In this document: positions 1-10,079 of the stretch, piece by piece | Position numbering within the stretch: position 1 is the first letter of the stretch | Layout: the number at the start of each line of letters is the position of its first letter | Source: Siderastrea siderea | Lineage: Eukaryota > Cnidaria > Anthozoa > Scleractinia > Rhizangiidae | DNA: 64,000 bases | Direction of reading: 5' to 3' | Assembly (NCBI GenBank): GCA_964030785.1 | Contig: OZ034979.1 | Coordinates: 11,696,883 to 11,760,882 of the forward strand | Made by a program: the position numbers and the translations under genes | The notes under the pieces: model-generated | The model's input: the letters and a program-made list of their open reading frames with translations, nothing else | Databases searched by the model: none | What the model was told of the DNA's origin: nothing

Positions 1-266
1 CTAAATATCAGGTTCTGTGCGTACTCTTTCATAATAACCATCTTGGCGTCCGGGGTCATTCAACATCACTGAAGCATCGCGTATTGGCAATCAACCCAAA
101 TGACTTATTTCCATCCCGCCTCCTTTTGTTAAAATGAAGAACCTTCAGGAATAAAATGATTTTGCCTTATTTGAACTTTAAAAGAGTTTTCTCCTATAAG
201 ACGTCTTTTCTTGATCTCTATTCGTTGTAAAATTTCGAAACGATAATTTCTTGCCGAAAGCTTACT

Positions 267-1612
267 AACCTGCGATCAGGCTCTATTTTCGTTTCGCTCG
301 GTGAAACATTCAGGCGGGACGGGCGAAACGAAAAATAGAGCCTGATACAATTCTTCTACGGAACGTCTACCGCCCACTTTTTGGATTGATTGACATTCAA
401 CAAAACAGCCAATCAAAATTTCTTCTGCTGGCACGATCCTCGGTATGCAAATTTCCCATAACGGCAATTCGCAAAAAGTCACGCAAATGTCGGCAAAATA
501 AGAAAATCATAGGCTACGAGATATCTTCTAGGCACAAGCACTCAAATTTACACGATTGCTAACTTGAAGGTTCTGGTATTGTACATGGTTGCTCTGTCTG
601 TCGAGCTGAAACTGAATGAAAATTCAAAACACGACGAGGTTGCCATGTACCAAAATATGCTGCATGCTTGAATCCTTTCCCATTTCAGGTGGTATCCGGA
701 AATATTCTCTTCGCATTTCTTACCGATTTTCTGCGTAAAAAACCTTGGGCAATTAAGAGAAGTGCCTTCAGTTTCATTCTTTAGTAAAGATATAAACAAA
801 ACCGTTTATACACAAAGGGATATTTTGTAATTTAATTTAGTTCCACAAGTGATAAATATTTGAGATTAGCAGCGAATTTTATCTCTAAACAGCAGCGAAT
901 TTTAAAACGAAGAACATTTATTATAAAACTAGTCAGATCCTTTGATGTCAATGTCAGAGATCAATAAAACGACATAAGTGTTAAACAATGAATGAATATA
1001 AACTGAAATTGTCACTGCGACTTGATTTGGCGGCTCTCGCCAAACATCAGTTTACCGTTAAGTTTACCGAATTATCGGTTGACTTGTTGATCATTCTTGG
1101 CGAAAGATACTTGTTCGTCTGCTGTTCGTTTTGTTTCGTAAAACGCGGAAACAACCACTACTCTGTTCATGTTATCAATACTAGCTGAAAGCCATCAAAT
1201 GAAAATTCCGAGACACGATGCGATAAAACGGAATACATACTTCACTGTTGCTATACTTCTCTGCTCCAGGTAAGAGACAGCTTGCGTCAAACCGAACGCC
1301 ATTCTCAGGAGAGAAAGAAATGGTGACAATTCTCCTAGAACGACGAGAATTTATTAGAGCAACACCTTTTACTTCGGCAGACTTGTTCCTTGGTTGTGCG
1401 GTCGGATCGAAATTGTGAGCGAGACTCGTAGACAATTTACTTCCGTTGACAGCTCTATTGTTAAAGGGCCAATCAGATTGCGAGATTCCCGCGGCCAAAA
1501 TTTGGCCGCCGACACGAACTTCTGTGAGAGATTGTATCAGGCCCTATTTTAGCGAGCGACCAACGTAAGAGAATATGAGAGCGATGCTAAAATTCGGCCT
1601 GATCGCAGGTTA
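267..1612. mobile_element. DNA element with hairpin ends (TIR TAACCTGCGATCAGGC)
   Basis: The outer ends read TAACCTGCGATCAGGC (about 267-282) and its complement GCCTGATCGCAGGTTA (about 1,597-1,612). Each end is itself a hairpin: 278-352 pairs GGCTCTATTTTCGTTTCGC with its complement, and 1,535-1,605 pairs TATCAGGCC with GGCCTGAT. The interior of about 1.2 kb has no recognisable transposase, so it is probably a non-autonomous DNA transposon. Short open frames inside (988-1,188; 1,181-1,498) are unrecognised. Confidence 0.6.
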
Positions 1613-1762
1613 AAAGTTTAGTTTGAGTCACGCAACAAAATGTCACGCACTTGATTTTACCTGACGTCGGGTTTGACTTGGAGGGGGAAATGCACGCAAG
1701 CAAGCAAGCAAGCAAAAACCAAACAAACAAAACTTTGAAAACCTTTGGACCCAAGGACCGAT

Positions 1763-2222
1763 TACCGTCAACTGCCGCTTATAAGCCCTAGGCTTATACA
1801 ACTTTGTACGGGGTTTTGGGTGGGCTAATAAACGGAGGGGCTTATATCCGGGGGGGCTTCTAAGTTTCGAAATGAGCCACAGCAGTGTTGATCGAAATAC
1901 GTTTTTAATTTACCAGTTTTTAATCAACCTTTGAAACGTCACAATAAATCGAATTCGTTTCAATTTTAATTTAACAACAAAATCAAAACTGTAACAACAC
2001 GAACGTAACCGGAACGTAACAAAACAGAAGCTCAGAGTTCATCTTCGCAGTGTTCTGTGAGAGTGCTTAATATTAAGGAAACAGGGAAAACTAGAGGGCG
2101 ACTTATATCCGGTGGAGCTTATACCGGATGCATTTTTTTGTTTACAGGTAGATGGGCCTATAACGGGGGGGGGGGGGGGGGGGCTTGTAAGCGGTTGGGC
2201 TTATAAGTGGCAGGTAACGGTA
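1763..2222. mobile_element. TIR element (MITE), TACCGT..CTTATAAGCCC family
   Basis: The left end TACCGTCAACTGCCGCTTAT matches the complement of the right end TACCGTTACCTGCCACTTAT, and both continue into AAGCCC. The element is 460 bp with no coding capacity. It contains a poly-G run at 2,167-2,183. It shares its TACCGT start and its 'cttata/ggggggctt' interior style with the elements at 33,067 and 52,203. Confidence 0.7.
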
Positions 2223-3202
2223 TTTATGTATTTATCAGTATCATTAGAGGCAGTGAAGCCTTGCCAAAACCTTGCCTGTTACTAGGGCTTTGAAAAAGAA
2301 ATTATTATTAGGTCTCTATGCATTGGTCTTCAAAAATTGGTCAAGACAGGAGTGAGAATGTAAAAATGTATGTTGAGTTTACTCAAGCCAAAACCAGGGG
2401 TGCCGGAACCGTCCTTTTCGTTCTTTATAAGCTTGTGAAACCATTTTATGGCAAACCTAGCGGATTACAATTTCATACATGAAACTCGAAATTAAGTTGA
2501 GTTTGAAACTCAACTCATGTTGAAACTCATCATGACAAGGAGTCCTAATGTTTAGGGCTCTTTGTCGCTTTCCACCTGATCTTCTGAGCAGTGCAGGTGA
2601 CGAAGGTGGAGAACCATCCTTGTGACGAATGGCTAACGCTCGAAACGTCAGCTTTCAATCTCTTCACGTTGGCTCAATTTACCTTATCAACTCAGTTGAT
2701 AAATACAAAGTTTTGTGTTTCGCTTCCCCACCGATGCAGCACCACAGTTTCTCTAGAAACTAACCCCTTGTTTGTCAAGAGACAGTTGGTTGTGCGATTT
2801 TTCTGCGTCTTCTCACGGTTGAGGAGAACGAGCTCGGTTTCGCTTAGAGCACTGCTATGGACGGTAGACCATCAGATGACAGGGCCTTAGATTTCAGAGC
2901 AGTTATTGGTCTTATAGGTCCCACACCATATGCTCTTCATACACAGACGGATTCTTTCTTTAGAAAACTGTATATTCACACCATCGATCTTCCAAGTGGT
3001 AACTAAACGGCTTGCAATGGATGCGCACTGGATGACACTTAAGGATGGCTCTCCACTGGGATCGTGATATCGTGTCCGGAGTTTAGGAGGACAAATGTAT
3101 CCGACTTAGTCTCCGCCGGCCTTGCGGTCGCAGGGACCCTTCCCTCCATGGGGAGGGAAGGGACATCCCCTCTTAAGACCTAACACCCCAGACCCCATCT
3201 TC

Positions 3203-3320
3203 GTTTTCGTAGTACGAAAACCAAGTGGGTATTTACATGAGACCGGGACGAACTCAGACCGGTACGAACTTGTACCGGTACGAAATTTTTGCAGCCGTTT
3301 ACACAAGACTGGGACGAAAT
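3203..3320. repeat. Repeat rich in GACCGGTACGAAC, with a short palindrome
   Basis: A TTTTCGTAGTACGAAAA palindrome (about 3,206-3,222) is followed by clustered copies of the word (A)GACCGG(T/G)ACGAAC. The same word recurs in the inverted repeat at 7,280-7,490, so both are probably pieces of one element family. Confidence 0.45.
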
Positions 3321-3451
3321 GCTTGGTCGATTACATGAGGAGGTTGGACAAGGCATTCTGGTAGCTGTGATCAACCAATCAACGGGGGGCGACAACGCTA
3401 AGAAGGGCTGTTTCGGGAGATAAGGAAAATTCTTCCGGGAATCTGGAGATT

Positions 3452-4725
3452 TTGCCGGGAATCGGGAGACTCAAGAAATTTTCTGGGAGAGACGAGAATA
3501 TCCCGGGACATTGCAGGAAAAAATCGGGACATGAAACACAATTTCTATTTTGTAAGGTAAATTCATCTCAAATCACGGTTTCAGAACTGCCAGCCGCTTC
3601 GACTAAGCTATCAAGCGTAAGTGGGCTATGTAGTGGTGGACGAGCTTGTCTTGTCGCTGATGGCAGTAAACTGCGGTTGTACACGCCAACTACAGAATTC
3701 CAACATTGGATGGAGATTCTGCGAAAGGGTCACGAAGTTTACGTTCGGGCTGTAAAGAGACTTGGTGACAAGCACAATTCTGCAGTCAGAGCAATGCCTT
3801 ACGATGCAAGGATTGGAGCTCTGGAACAAATAAAGGGAAATAAGACCGCGAGCATGGGAAAGTCCGGAATGCCTGCTCCCAAGACCATGAATAACACAAT
3901 TATATCCCTAGAAGGCAAGAGAGGCATAGAAAGTCTTCTAAAAGAACATGGTCTTGAAAGCATACTGATTAAGTTTCAGTTCAAGTCTGTGGCAAATCTG
4001 CTTACTGAAGGCATGTTTAGAGTCTATAAGTGAGACCAGGTGGTTCCTTTTGCTCTTGAATTTAAGTGTCTCTCCTCGCGAAGTGCAATAGAATGCCCAA
4101 TGAAATCCACAATGGGGCTTGGTTTTAAGAGCAAGAGAGAAACACGCTACAAACGCAAAGACGACTGCCAAATTTCGTTAACCTACACAAAGCGAAAAGA
4201 TGATCGCACTTTCATTAAGGACAGTTCGCGGGTGAGGCTGCGAAAATGGGTGACTTTTGTCAAATGTATGGGAAGGGCGTAAAAGTCAGTGGGGTAAGGC
4301 AAATTCACAAACAGATGCCTGGATCACTGCCATTGTACTGTCAAAAGCCAAAAACCACAGTTACGCTACAAGACAAAGAAAGTGCCCCTTTGCTACAGTG
4401 GTTGAATTCAGTTACAGAAGATAGTGCACACAAGAGAGTCGAAAGGGCTAAAGACCAAACATCAAGTTCGAGAATGCCACCTGCAAGGCGAACTAGTCAG
4501 TCTGAAAAGCAGTGTTGTGGTTGTGGGCCATCCGGGGTGACCCAAGGCGGCTTGGAATACTTGGTGAAGGGTGCACAAGACCTTGATATTTCAGGAATAT
4601 GGACACCAAGAGAAAACGTGGACTCCTCTCTTGTGACAGCTTACATGAGACAACAGAGGGCTTCTCGATGCGAAACGTCAGCCCAAATGCACTTTCTACT
4701 TTCACGGCAAGGGACACGCTCGTAG
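3452..4725 (+). pseudogene. Coding-like block of unknown identity, probably a gene or element remnant
   Basis: Three adjacent plus-strand open frames (3,452-4,033, 4,040-4,282 in the same frame after one stop, and 4,246-4,725 in another frame) give about 400 codons of non-repetitive protein-like sequence. Fragments include LVADGSKLRLYTPTTEFQHW and KQMPGSLPLYCQKPK. A GTGAG at the first stop (4,030) could be a splice donor instead. I do not recognise a family. The frame change and internal stop suggest a decayed gene or a transposon-borne open frame. A multi-exon gene is the alternative. Confidence 0.35.
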
Positions 4726-4779
4726 AAACCTATCTGATTGAACGCATTACGTGAGAAATTTTCTTTTCTAAATTGTCAT

Positions 4780-5325
4780 TACCGTGTGGCACTAAATTTT
4801 TGCAGGTTCTAATTTTTGCGATTTTTGCGGTTTTTTCATGATCCGCAAAAAAAGTTCCCGCGGTAAAAAATTTCCGGAAAAATTTTATCGGCAAAAATTT
4901 ACTCCACTGTCGAAATCATATACAAACATATGCATCGCCTTTTACACTTTACTTTAAACGTCTCTTTCGTTCACAAACGAAACAAAACATTCAGAAAGAA
5001 AACGACGAAATTGCAGTCGGTTCAGTACAAATATTTAGCTGTTAAAAGCTTTAAAGTAAAGGATCGTTTGAACTGATTGAACCATTGATTAACTGATTAA
5101 CGTGTCATACATCTACATTGTTCACCTGTATTCGATTCAGTTATTTGTACTTAAAAACGAGAATGTTGTAATTCCAAATAGAACGCAACTTCCTGAAAAT
5201 CGCAAAAATTAATTCTCAGCAAGAAAAACCAGTTTTTCCCAATCGCAAACATTAGTTCCCGCAAAACACAAAAAATCGCCCATTCGCAAAATTAAACTCC
5301 CGCAAAAATTTAGTGCGACACGGTA
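4780..5325. mobile_element. TIR element (MITE), TACCGTGT..ACTAAATTTTTGC family
   Basis: The left end TACCGTGTGGCACTAAATTT and the complement of the right end TACCGTGTCGCACTAAATTT both continue as TTGC(A/G)GG. The element is 546 bp. The arms are filled with (C)GCAAAAATTT-type words near both ends. No coding sequence was seen. The arm word 'ACTTAATTTTGCGGG' in the element at 54,587 is similar. Confidence 0.75.
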
Positions 5326-5848
5326 TTTTGCGCAAGTTGTAGGATTTCTAAAGATTTAATTTCTGCTTTTTGAAAAAGAGACTTTAAGTAAATATGGTGT
5401 TAGTGTAGCATCAACAGATCTGATGAAAGAAACCGATATACTGCTTAAACTATTTGAACTACCCAACCTACTCAACTTGCAGGGTTTTCGGTAACTTTTT
5501 GGAGTACCGGATTCATCGGTGAAAGAAGCGGACGTGAGTGCCGTAAGTGCGAACATGAGTGCCGAAGGCCCGAACTTCTAGGGGCTCCGGGGACATGGTC
5601 CACGGGAAATTTTTGAGACTAGACTCTCTGAGGCGCCATTTCCTGCATTCCCTGGACCCAAAGTGGTGAACCAGGAAGGTCTTTTATGGCATTAAGATGT
5701 TCACAAAAAATTAAATATGTGAAGTGGCAATTATGACAATTATCATTCTGCAGGTGAAAATAATTATTTCGAGTGAAAGTACCGGACCTCACATATCAAA
5801 CGACCGGACGTTATGTCCGGCCTCTGGCCTCAAATGAAACACCTGAAT

Positions 5849-7015
5849 TTGTATGCGAAATTAAAGAAAAATCTTTAAGAACGTTTTCAAGTAAATCATG
5901 ATTCATTTTTTAAGAGCTGATTTTGGTCATTCCTTCAATTTTCTCCAATATTTCAAGAAAGATAAAACTTAACACTTTCTCTTTTCAGTTGAAAGATCTT
6001 TTATGATAGCAAAACATTCTTAATTTTTCTCTTAAATTGATTGCCGTTAGAATGATAATTCTTTTTGATGTTCTAGCAAGTTTTAGGCTGAATAAACATT
6101 TCGTTTATTAGAGAAGAACGCTGAATCTCGGTCAGGTTTCAGCTGTTATTCACTTTCAACAAGCAACAGTTTTATTTTGTTTTTCCTGGTCTATTTCACG
6201 GTTATTCACGTGCAATGAATATTTATAAACGCTGCACTTGTGTTCTCTCGTGCATTTATAATTCCTTCTCATAACAATAAAAAATTTTCGTCTTCTGAGC
6301 TTCTTTCTGGAGACTCTTTTCCATCAGTCTTTAAATACTGAATGACCTTTCAGCATTTTAAATTACGGATTGCAGACATGTTAACGCCCAAGATGACATT
6401 ACACTGGGGCCGAAAAATAACAAGAAACAAGCTCAGAAGACGAATATTTTTTTATTATGAGAACGAATTATAAACGCACAAGAGGAAACTAGCGCAACGT
6501 GTATAAATATTCATTACACTTGAATAACCGTGAAATAGACCAGGAAAAACAAATACAACTTTTGCTCGTTGAACGTTAATAACGACTGAAACTTGATCGA
6601 GATTTAGCCTTCTTATTTAATAAAAGAAATGTATATTCAGCCTAAAACTTGTTGGAACATCACAAAGAATTATTATTCTCACGGCAATCAATTTAAAAGA
6701 AATATCTGTAAGGGCAGTGAAGAAATATTTCTTTTTATGCAACAGTTAGGAACTTTTTGACTGATTTGTGCTGCATTTTAGCAGTTTTTAAATATAAATA
6801 TCTTAAAATCGCAGCCATCTAGGAAGCTCAATGTACATTGAGAATGTTTTGCTATCATAAAGGATCTTTCAACTGAAAAAAAAAGTGTTAAGTTTTATTT
6901 TTCTTGAAATATTGGAGAAAATTGTAGGAATGAGCAAAATCAGTCCGTAAAAAATGAATCATGATTTACTTGAAAACGCTCTTAGAGATTTTTCTCTAAT
7001 TTCGCATACAAGTTG
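5849..7015. mobile_element. Foldback element with arms of about 500-600 bp
   Basis: AATTTGTATGCGAAATT at 5,849 is answered by AATTTCGCATACAAGTT ending at 7,015. The arms pair imperfectly through most of their length; for example GAAAGATCTTTTATGATAGC near 5,992 pairs with the complement near 6,855, and CCTGGTCTATTTCACGG near 6,186 with the complement near 6,530. The unpaired centre is about 6,320-6,420. Arm divergence and indels suggest an old insertion. No open frame was recognised. Confidence 0.75.
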
Positions 7016-7284
7016 CGTTGGTTGGGTAGTTTAAATACTTCAAGTCTCGTCATAAAGTGTCTGACTAGTTTTCGGGATATTCGACATTATTTAAAATGAG
7101 GGGTTGTCCATTACCGTTGCTATGGTGACAGCTGTTGCTAGGAAACCAATGAGAAAATAATCTTTGGTCATATGTTGAAAAGGTGGTGTAGTATCAAGGA
7201 AATCGAAGTTCTTCTATGCGAAATTTTGATTTCAAAAGATACACTTTAAGGCCAAAAAAACTGTTGCGAGCCTCCTTAAATCCG

Positions 7285-7490
7285 GACCGGTGTGAGATTT
7301 GTTTTCGTTTACATGAGAACGGTACGAACTCAGACCGGTACCAAAGTAACTCGTCTCGGTCCAGCGACCGAGACGAAGTCAGACCGGTCCGAGTTCATTT
7401 TCAGACTGGTCTCGTGTAAACGCAAGAAAAGAAATGTATGGAGGCCGATACGAACTCATGCCGGTCTGAGTTCGTCCCTCTCTCAGTGAT
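7285..7490. repeat. Inverted repeat rich in GAACTCAGACCGGT
   Basis: Words such as CGAACTCAGACCGGTA occur in both orientations around a centre near 7,360 (TCGGTCCAGCGACCGA). It is related to the repeat at 3,203-3,320. No genes were seen. Confidence 0.45.
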
Positions 7491-7558
7491 ATAAATACCC
7501 CTTAAAGACCCCCTGATTTAGTAAACTATCGAAATTACGGGTTACACAACATTTACAT

Positions 7559-8150
7559 ACAGCTATTTCAGTTAACGTTGTCGTATGAAGCTTAAGCCTA
7601 TATGACAAGACCACGGGGTAATATGGGATTTTTTACGCCTAAGTTTACCAAAATAAGCAGTACCTTTCTTGCCGTGCAATAGCAAAGCATATGGAAGAGT
7701 TTTAATTGTATAAAAAAAAACCCTGAAAGAATTATTTTTGAATAGAGTTCTCGTTTAAAACATAAGTTTTAATCTCACTGACCTTTTTACCTACTCGGTT
7801 AAATACGGCAAATTTATATTACATGTATGTGGGACGTGGGTACACTTGGAGCACGTGCATTGGTATGTAAATTTGAAGTAGGAAAAACAACATCATGACA
7901 AATATGGAACAATGATAAGTTTTCGCACATCATAACAAGTACTAACAACTGAAAATGAAAAGCGGAACAGGATTGGTGCCCATTTATTACTTTTTACTTT
8001 TTGGTCCCTATTTATCGCTAAGAAATGTGAAGTTCCTGACCAACTGTTGACAACCGTAAAATTAAGACTGATTTGCAACTACTCAGACTACCCTTCGGTC
8101 TTGTCGCGTAAGCTTGAAATGATCCGACAACCTTAACTGAAATAGCTGTA
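7559..8150. mobile_element. Foldback element nested in the larger foldback
   Basis: The ends are ACAGCTATTTCAGTTAACGT and the complementary CCTTAACTGAAATAGCTGT, with pairing continuing inward about 60 bp (through AAGCTTAAGC...GACAAGACC). The insertion interrupts the left arm of the surrounding inverted repeat, which is intact on the right side, so it arrived later. Only unrecognised short frames occur inside. Confidence 0.7.
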
Positions 8151-8949
8151 TATGAAAGACGTGCGTCACTTCTTCGCCGTTGTTTTGCTTCGTGGGTGGA
8201 CGGTTGTTGTCATGAATGTTTTAAGAATATTGAAGGGCAACTTTTATGTGGTTAATAACCGAGCAAAACCTACTACTAGTTAAAGATTTAGAGGCTGGAT
8301 ATTGCTCTACAAGAAACAAATCGGACAGAAGCCGACTTCGCACAGCATGTCCAAATTTCGTTAGGGACGACCAAGAATTCAGTTGCGTGACAGAATAAGT
8401 TATTGATTAAAAGAATGATGTTTTGGCCAAAGGATGTCTTCGCAAATCTAAGATTCTCAATTAAGATTCTCATTTCAAGTGGTGCAGAGTACAACGCTAG
8501 GCAAGACATTTTTGCTGGGAAATTGCTTGCACCTCTTGTACCTAAGACAAGGTCTTAGTTTTCGTAGTACGAAAACTAAGACCACTGCAGCCCCTGAAAG
8601 TATGTTACCATTTGATACTTTCAATATCACTTGCAACTTTGTTCCATAGGTCCCTATTAAATAGACTACCACCTTGTCTCATTTCTGCTCAGGTATACCG
8701 GTAGTCGAGCAAAAAAGAACACGCGATCTTCTGCGAACGTGACTCGCGCGTGACGAACCGACTACACTGGCAGCTCCTCACGCGCGTGTCGCATTTTCGC
8801 GCAACAGGCTCCACTACACTTCAACGGAAAGGGAATTTGTTTGACTTCTGTGATTAAATAAAAACCTTATCATGGCAAGCAGCTGCAGGCCGTTGAGTAA
8901 TTACACATTTTTAAAGGAGGTCACTCCAGAAACCGTATATTTTTTGTAC

Positions 8950-9070
8950 TCACCAATAAACAGACCACACTGAGTTGAGATACTGACCTTTGTTTGAGCT
9001 TCCATAGTGCATCCGATCCTAGTGAAATTCCTCTCCAAACAAGCAAAAATTCGTCATCGGGCGCCGCCAT
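8950..9070 (-). CDS. Possible captured first exon inside the foldback spacer
   Basis: On the minus strand, ATG at 9,070 in good context (caaaATGGCGG) opens a frame beginning MAAPDDEFLLVWRGISLGSD, followed by a consensus donor (AAAG/gtcagt after 8,988) and a second one (TTG/gtgagt). The preceding bases include GCCGCCATTTTGG and TGACGTCA, typical promoter words (YY1 and CRE types, by sequence only). This looks like a 5' exon with its promoter, possibly captured by the element or a transposon gene's own exon. I do not recognise the protein, and no downstream exon was confirmed. Confidence 0.3.
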
Positions 9071-9316
9071 TTTGGATAGCGCTTAGGAGCCTGGCCGCGT
9101 ATTCGTGACGTCAATTCGTACAAATTGAAATTGGCGCGAAGATGAAACGCAGCTGGCCAATTTCAAGTGCAAAGCTTTTCGGCTGCTCTCATTTCTTTTC
9201 GCGGTGCCGTTGTGCTACGGCAATTTCAATTTCAATTTCAATTTCTCGGACATTCGTTTAGCGTGACTAGTTAGTTTGTTTGTAAGTGAATATATATACT
9301 GAGCTAACGGTTTATA

Positions 9317-9447
9317 GACTGCTAGCAGTCCCTTACTGGATAGTCGAGCGGTCGCGCGAAATAACCTAGAGCGAACGTGCGGAGGGGGGCCTCTTTCGTG
9401 TTTTCTCCGCGAACTCTCGACCATCCAACAAGGGACTGCTAGCAGTC
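9317..9447. mobile_element. MITE with GACTGCTAGCAGTCCCTT termini
   Basis: GACTGCTAGCAGTCCCTT at 9,317 is matched by its complement AAGGGACTGCTAGCAGTC ending at 9,447. Each terminus is itself palindromic (GACTGCTAGCAGTC). The element is 131 bp and nested in the spacer of the 2.5-kb foldback. It resembles the elements at 20,364 and 25,434 in beginning and ending with GACT..AGTC. Confidence 0.75.
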
Positions 9448-10079
9448 CAAACGGTCTACTTCAGTACTATTTTCGATCGGCTTGCAACAGCAGCTAACAG
9501 CTTCTGCTGGATGGTACTGACTTAAAATATTCTCATGGTTACAAAGGGTCTTAGTTTTCGTACTACGAAAACTAAGACCTTCTCTAAAGTACAAGAGCTG
9601 CAAGCAATTTCCCAGCCTAAATGCCTTGCCAAGCGTTGTACTCTACGCCACTTGATATGGGAATGTTAAAGTATCATGTAAAGATTTGCGAAGACATCCT
9701 TTGGCCAAAACATCATTCTTTTAATCAATAACTTATTCTGTCACGCAAATGAATTCTTGGTTGTCGCTAATGAATTTTGGATAGTGCTATGCGAAGTCGA
9801 CTTCTGTTCGATATATGCCTTGTAGGGCAATATCCAGCCTCTAAATCGTTAACTAGTAGTAGGTTTTGCTCGGGTATTGACCACATAAAAGTTGCCCTTC
9901 AATATTATCAAAACATTCATAGCAACACGTTCAAACAACCGTCCACCCACGAAGCAAAACAATGGCGAAGAAACGACGCAAGTCTTTCATATATGTAAAT
10001 GTTGTGTAACCAGTAATTTCGATAGTTTACAAAGTCGGGGGGTCTAAGGTCTTAGTTTTCGTGGGTCTCAGTTTTCGTG

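Larger units (their letters stand above)
7517..10036. mobile_element. 2.5-kb composite foldback element
   Basis: The outer arm start TAGTAAACTATCGAAATTAC (about 7,519) is answered by the complement near 10,015-10,036. The arms then run about 8,150-8,583 against 9,548-9,990 (for example GGCCAAAGGATGTCTTCGCA at 8,433 against its complement at 9,690). The left arm is split by another foldback at 7,559-8,150. The inner arm ends are near-identical perfect palindromes, GGTCTTAGTTTTCG plus its complement, at 8,550-8,582 and 9,547-9,579; the same word appears again near 10,047. The spacer holds a MITE and a gene-like first exon. Confidence 0.7.
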
